Source: Nisaea denitrificans DSM 18348
GTDB taxonomy: Bacteria > Pseudomonadota > Alphaproteobacteria > Thalassobaculales > Thalassobaculaceae
NCBI RefSeq assembly: GCF_000426505.1
Contig: NZ_AUFM01000011.1
Coordinates: forward strand, 124,001 to 188,000
Reading direction: 5' to 3'
Length of the DNA stretch: 64,000 bases
Below are positions 62,380 through 64,000 of the stretch, piece after piece. The notes under the pieces are model-generated. The model did not search any database and had not been told where the DNA came from. It saw nothing but the letters and a program-made list of their open reading frames with translations. How positions within the stretch are numbered: position 1 is the first letter of the stretch; the number at the start of each line of letters is the position of its first letter. The translations under genes were made by a program, and so were the position numbers.

Positions 62380-64000
62380 GTGTTTGGCAGTTCAAATAAA
62401 GTATTCGAGATACTGACGCTCCGTGATGGATCGTGGTCGATTATGGCCACCGAGACATCCAAGGATGGTGCTCAGGCCGAAGCGATGAAGATCCTCTCCC
62501 AGGCCGGGATTGAGGGCGTTCGCGTCGTTTCCGATACTGGCAAACCTGTCAACAGTCTGAACCCTGAAGACATCCTCTTCGAGAGAATCAAGCCGAAGGG
62601 GGATGAAAAGGTCTTCATCCAGAATATCGACGATGCGCCGGTCTGCTACACGCTTGAGGACTTCTATGCGACGGACGGCCGGACGACGATCAACCGCTTG
62701 TTCCGGGCATATCTCGACAAACATAATCTGACGGCAACCGAAGCCATGCATTCGGCGCGTGAGATGAAGCGCCTGCTGGATGATGGCACACTGCTTTTCT
62801 CGGCCGTGGCGAAAGTTGCGACGTTCCAGGCTGCGAAGCTGGAAGACACGAACGCGAACGAACGCCGCGATACCTTGTTTGCCTATGTCGACCAGATCAA
62901 TCACCTGGCACAAAAGACCCTGCAGCGTCCGATGCCGCGTATCCGGGATGTCGGGCTCAATGAGGGCGTTGCCGAGCTGAAAGCCTCTGCCGCGCCGGAA
63001 GAACTCGACTACCTGATCAGGTCGGCGCTGGCGACGGAGCTCGTCGAGAACCGCAGTTTTGTCGGCAAGCTGGGGCAGGCTGTCGATTGGGCTGTGATCG
63101 CCGAGGATCCGGCGACGATAGCGGCGCTGGATATCTACATTTCCGATATCCTTCACAATGCCGATGTGTTGCGCGACATGCTGGGGCATCAGCGCGATCT
63201 TGCCAGCGCGCTGATCACGATGATCTGTTTCGCGAATGGCGAGCCGATCGGCGAAGAGCCGGAAGATCTGACAATCGAGCATCCCGGCTATACGAACATC
63301 CAGCTCAACAGGCTGATCGGCTCAGGCAAACTTCCCGAGAGCAAGGCTGTTCTGGTGGACCGTGTCCGGCGCCAGCTCGAGGGGTTGAGTCCTCTCTCCA
63401 AGGGGGACCGGGAAGAGGAACGCGAGGTGTTCCACGGTTTGCTGGACAAGCTGATCCCTGACATCAACATCGTCGGCGGCCCGGACATGGCGGAGGCGGT
63501 AACCGCCCGCCAGTCGACGATCATCAACAAGGGCGGTCAGAAAGGCATGAAAGAGGCGGCGGCGTCCGTCTTGCCGACACTGGCTGATCCGGGGCGCAAA
63601 GCCGGATATCTGTTATCGTTGCTGGAAAGCAAGCTCGGGGCGGAAGTGCTCGGTGCGGAGATTGATAATCATCTCGACGCACTGCTTGTCGGTTCGCCCT
63701 CGGTCAATCATCTTGTGCGGGAAAAACTGCCACCGAACAAGAAAATGGCGAAGATCACGTCGATCTTTAACCAGATCAACAAGTCCGCTTTGCCGGATAA
63801 TCGAAAAGAGCAGCTCACCTCGCGTATCGACGAATTGCTCGCGACCTATATCGTGGACGGTAAAATTCTCGACAAGATCGACAAGTCTGACCGGCCGCTC
63901 CATGTCCGCGCATTCATGCTGGTGAGCATGGTGCAGCCGGAAATGCTGCCGAAGGGAAAGGCGTCAAATCTTGCCCGGGAAATCATCGTCAATCATCTGA
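62380..64000 (+). CDS. Large uncharacterised protein, 3' end outside the window
   Basis: An open frame of 540 codons from GTG 62380 to the right edge with no stop, so the gene is truncated by the window. The N-terminus VFEILTLRDGSWSIMATETS and the following KILSQAGIEGVRVVSD form a small alpha/beta domain, and the rest looks helical and soluble. I recognise no domain or motif. An in-frame ATG at 62443 is an alternative start; the GTG has no clear ribosome binding site. Codon use is like the neighbours. Many antisense frames here are its shadows. Confidence 0.8.
   Translation, partial: MFGSSNKVFEILTLRDGSWSIMATETSKDGAQAEAMKILSQAGIEGVRVVSDTGKPVNSLNPEDILFERIKPKGDEKVFIQNIDDAPVCYTLEDFYATDGRTTINRLFRAYLDKHNLTATEAMHSAREMKRLLDDGTLLFSAVAKVATFQAAKLEDTNANERRDTLFAYVDQINHLAQKTLQRPMPRIRDVGLNEGVAELKASAAPEELDYLIRSALATELVENRSFVGKLGQAVDWAVIAEDPATIAALDIYISDILHNADVLRDMLGHQRDLASALITMICFANGEPIGEEPEDLTIEHPGYTNIQLNRLIGSGKLPESKAVLVDRVRRQLEGLSPLSKGDREEEREVFHGLLDKLIPDINIVGGPDMAEAVTARQSTIINKGGQKGMKEAAASVLPTLADPGRKAGYLLSLLESKLGAEVLGAEIDNHLDALLVGSPSVNHLVREKLPPNKKMAKITSIFNQINKSALPDNRKEQLTSRIDELLATYIVDGKILDKIDKSDRPLHVRAFMLVSMVQPEMLPKGKASNLAREIIVNHL

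Overview
The window is a gene-dense chromosomal segment of a Gram-negative bacterium, most likely an alphaproteobacterium and plausibly a marine Rhodospirillales relative (Nisaea/Thalassobaculum-like). That placement is inference from the xseB-ispA-dxs-tlyA order, the PhrR/PraR-like XRE regulator, PAS_5-type proteins, a non-pyrrolysine MttB homologue, a BCCT transporter and high-GC codon use. I see no rRNA, tRNA, phage, insertion sequence or CRISPR array.

Layout. 1-3052 (minus): an operon of XRE regulator, cytosolic PhnD-like binding protein, GST and CMD-family protein, divergent from a fatty acid desaturase (3155-4120) with a repeated 8-mer between them. 4172-6676: an MttB-superfamily methyltransferase and a divergent XRE regulator. 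6780-12732 (minus): a complete Dpp/Opp-type peptide ABC transporter with one fused double ATPase. 13193-15308: GNAT enzyme, small membrane protein, threonine aldolase. 15315-18420 (minus): two paralogous pentapeptide-repeat proteins around a small unknown gene. 18674-23015 (minus): first RND efflux pair. 23264-29106 (plus): HDAC-like deacetylase, xseB, ispA, dxs, tlyA and a DUF2806/TIGR03899-like protein. 29178-32359: small unknown gene, LysR regulator, BCCT transporter. 32415-34579 (minus): SDR, glutamine amidotransferase and nicotinamidase. 34737-37415 (minus): formyltransferase-like protein and formate-tetrahydrofolate ligase, with a GntR-type palindrome upstream. 37728-39450 (minus): polysaccharide deacetylase and DUF2817 peptidase-like protein. 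39618-40655: GFA protein and a PAS protein. 40771-45773 (minus): TetR-AcrA-AcrB efflux system with a TetR-like operator. 45990-46649: second PAS protein. 46694-50093 (minus): HAD, FadR-type GntR, double GNAT and MSOX-like flavin oxidase, with an operator candidate. 50258-52533: e(P4)-type acid phosphatase, a PhnZ-like HD protein and a bacterioferritin. 52705-55296: hybrid histidine kinase. 55745-62101 (plus): a second peptide/opine-type ABC transporter with separate ATPases. 62380-64000: a large unknown reading frame that runs off the right edge.

The segment looks like a generalist heterotroph's transport, C1-folate and detoxification inventory around a conserved isoprenoid (MEP) cluster. The most interesting items are the PhnZ-like predicted diiron HD protein, the formyl-THF hydrolase-like protein beside fhs, the regulated flavin-oxidase operon, the twin pentapeptide proteins with an internally repeated leader, and several palindromic operator candidates. 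Functional statements rest on motif recognition; no database search was run.
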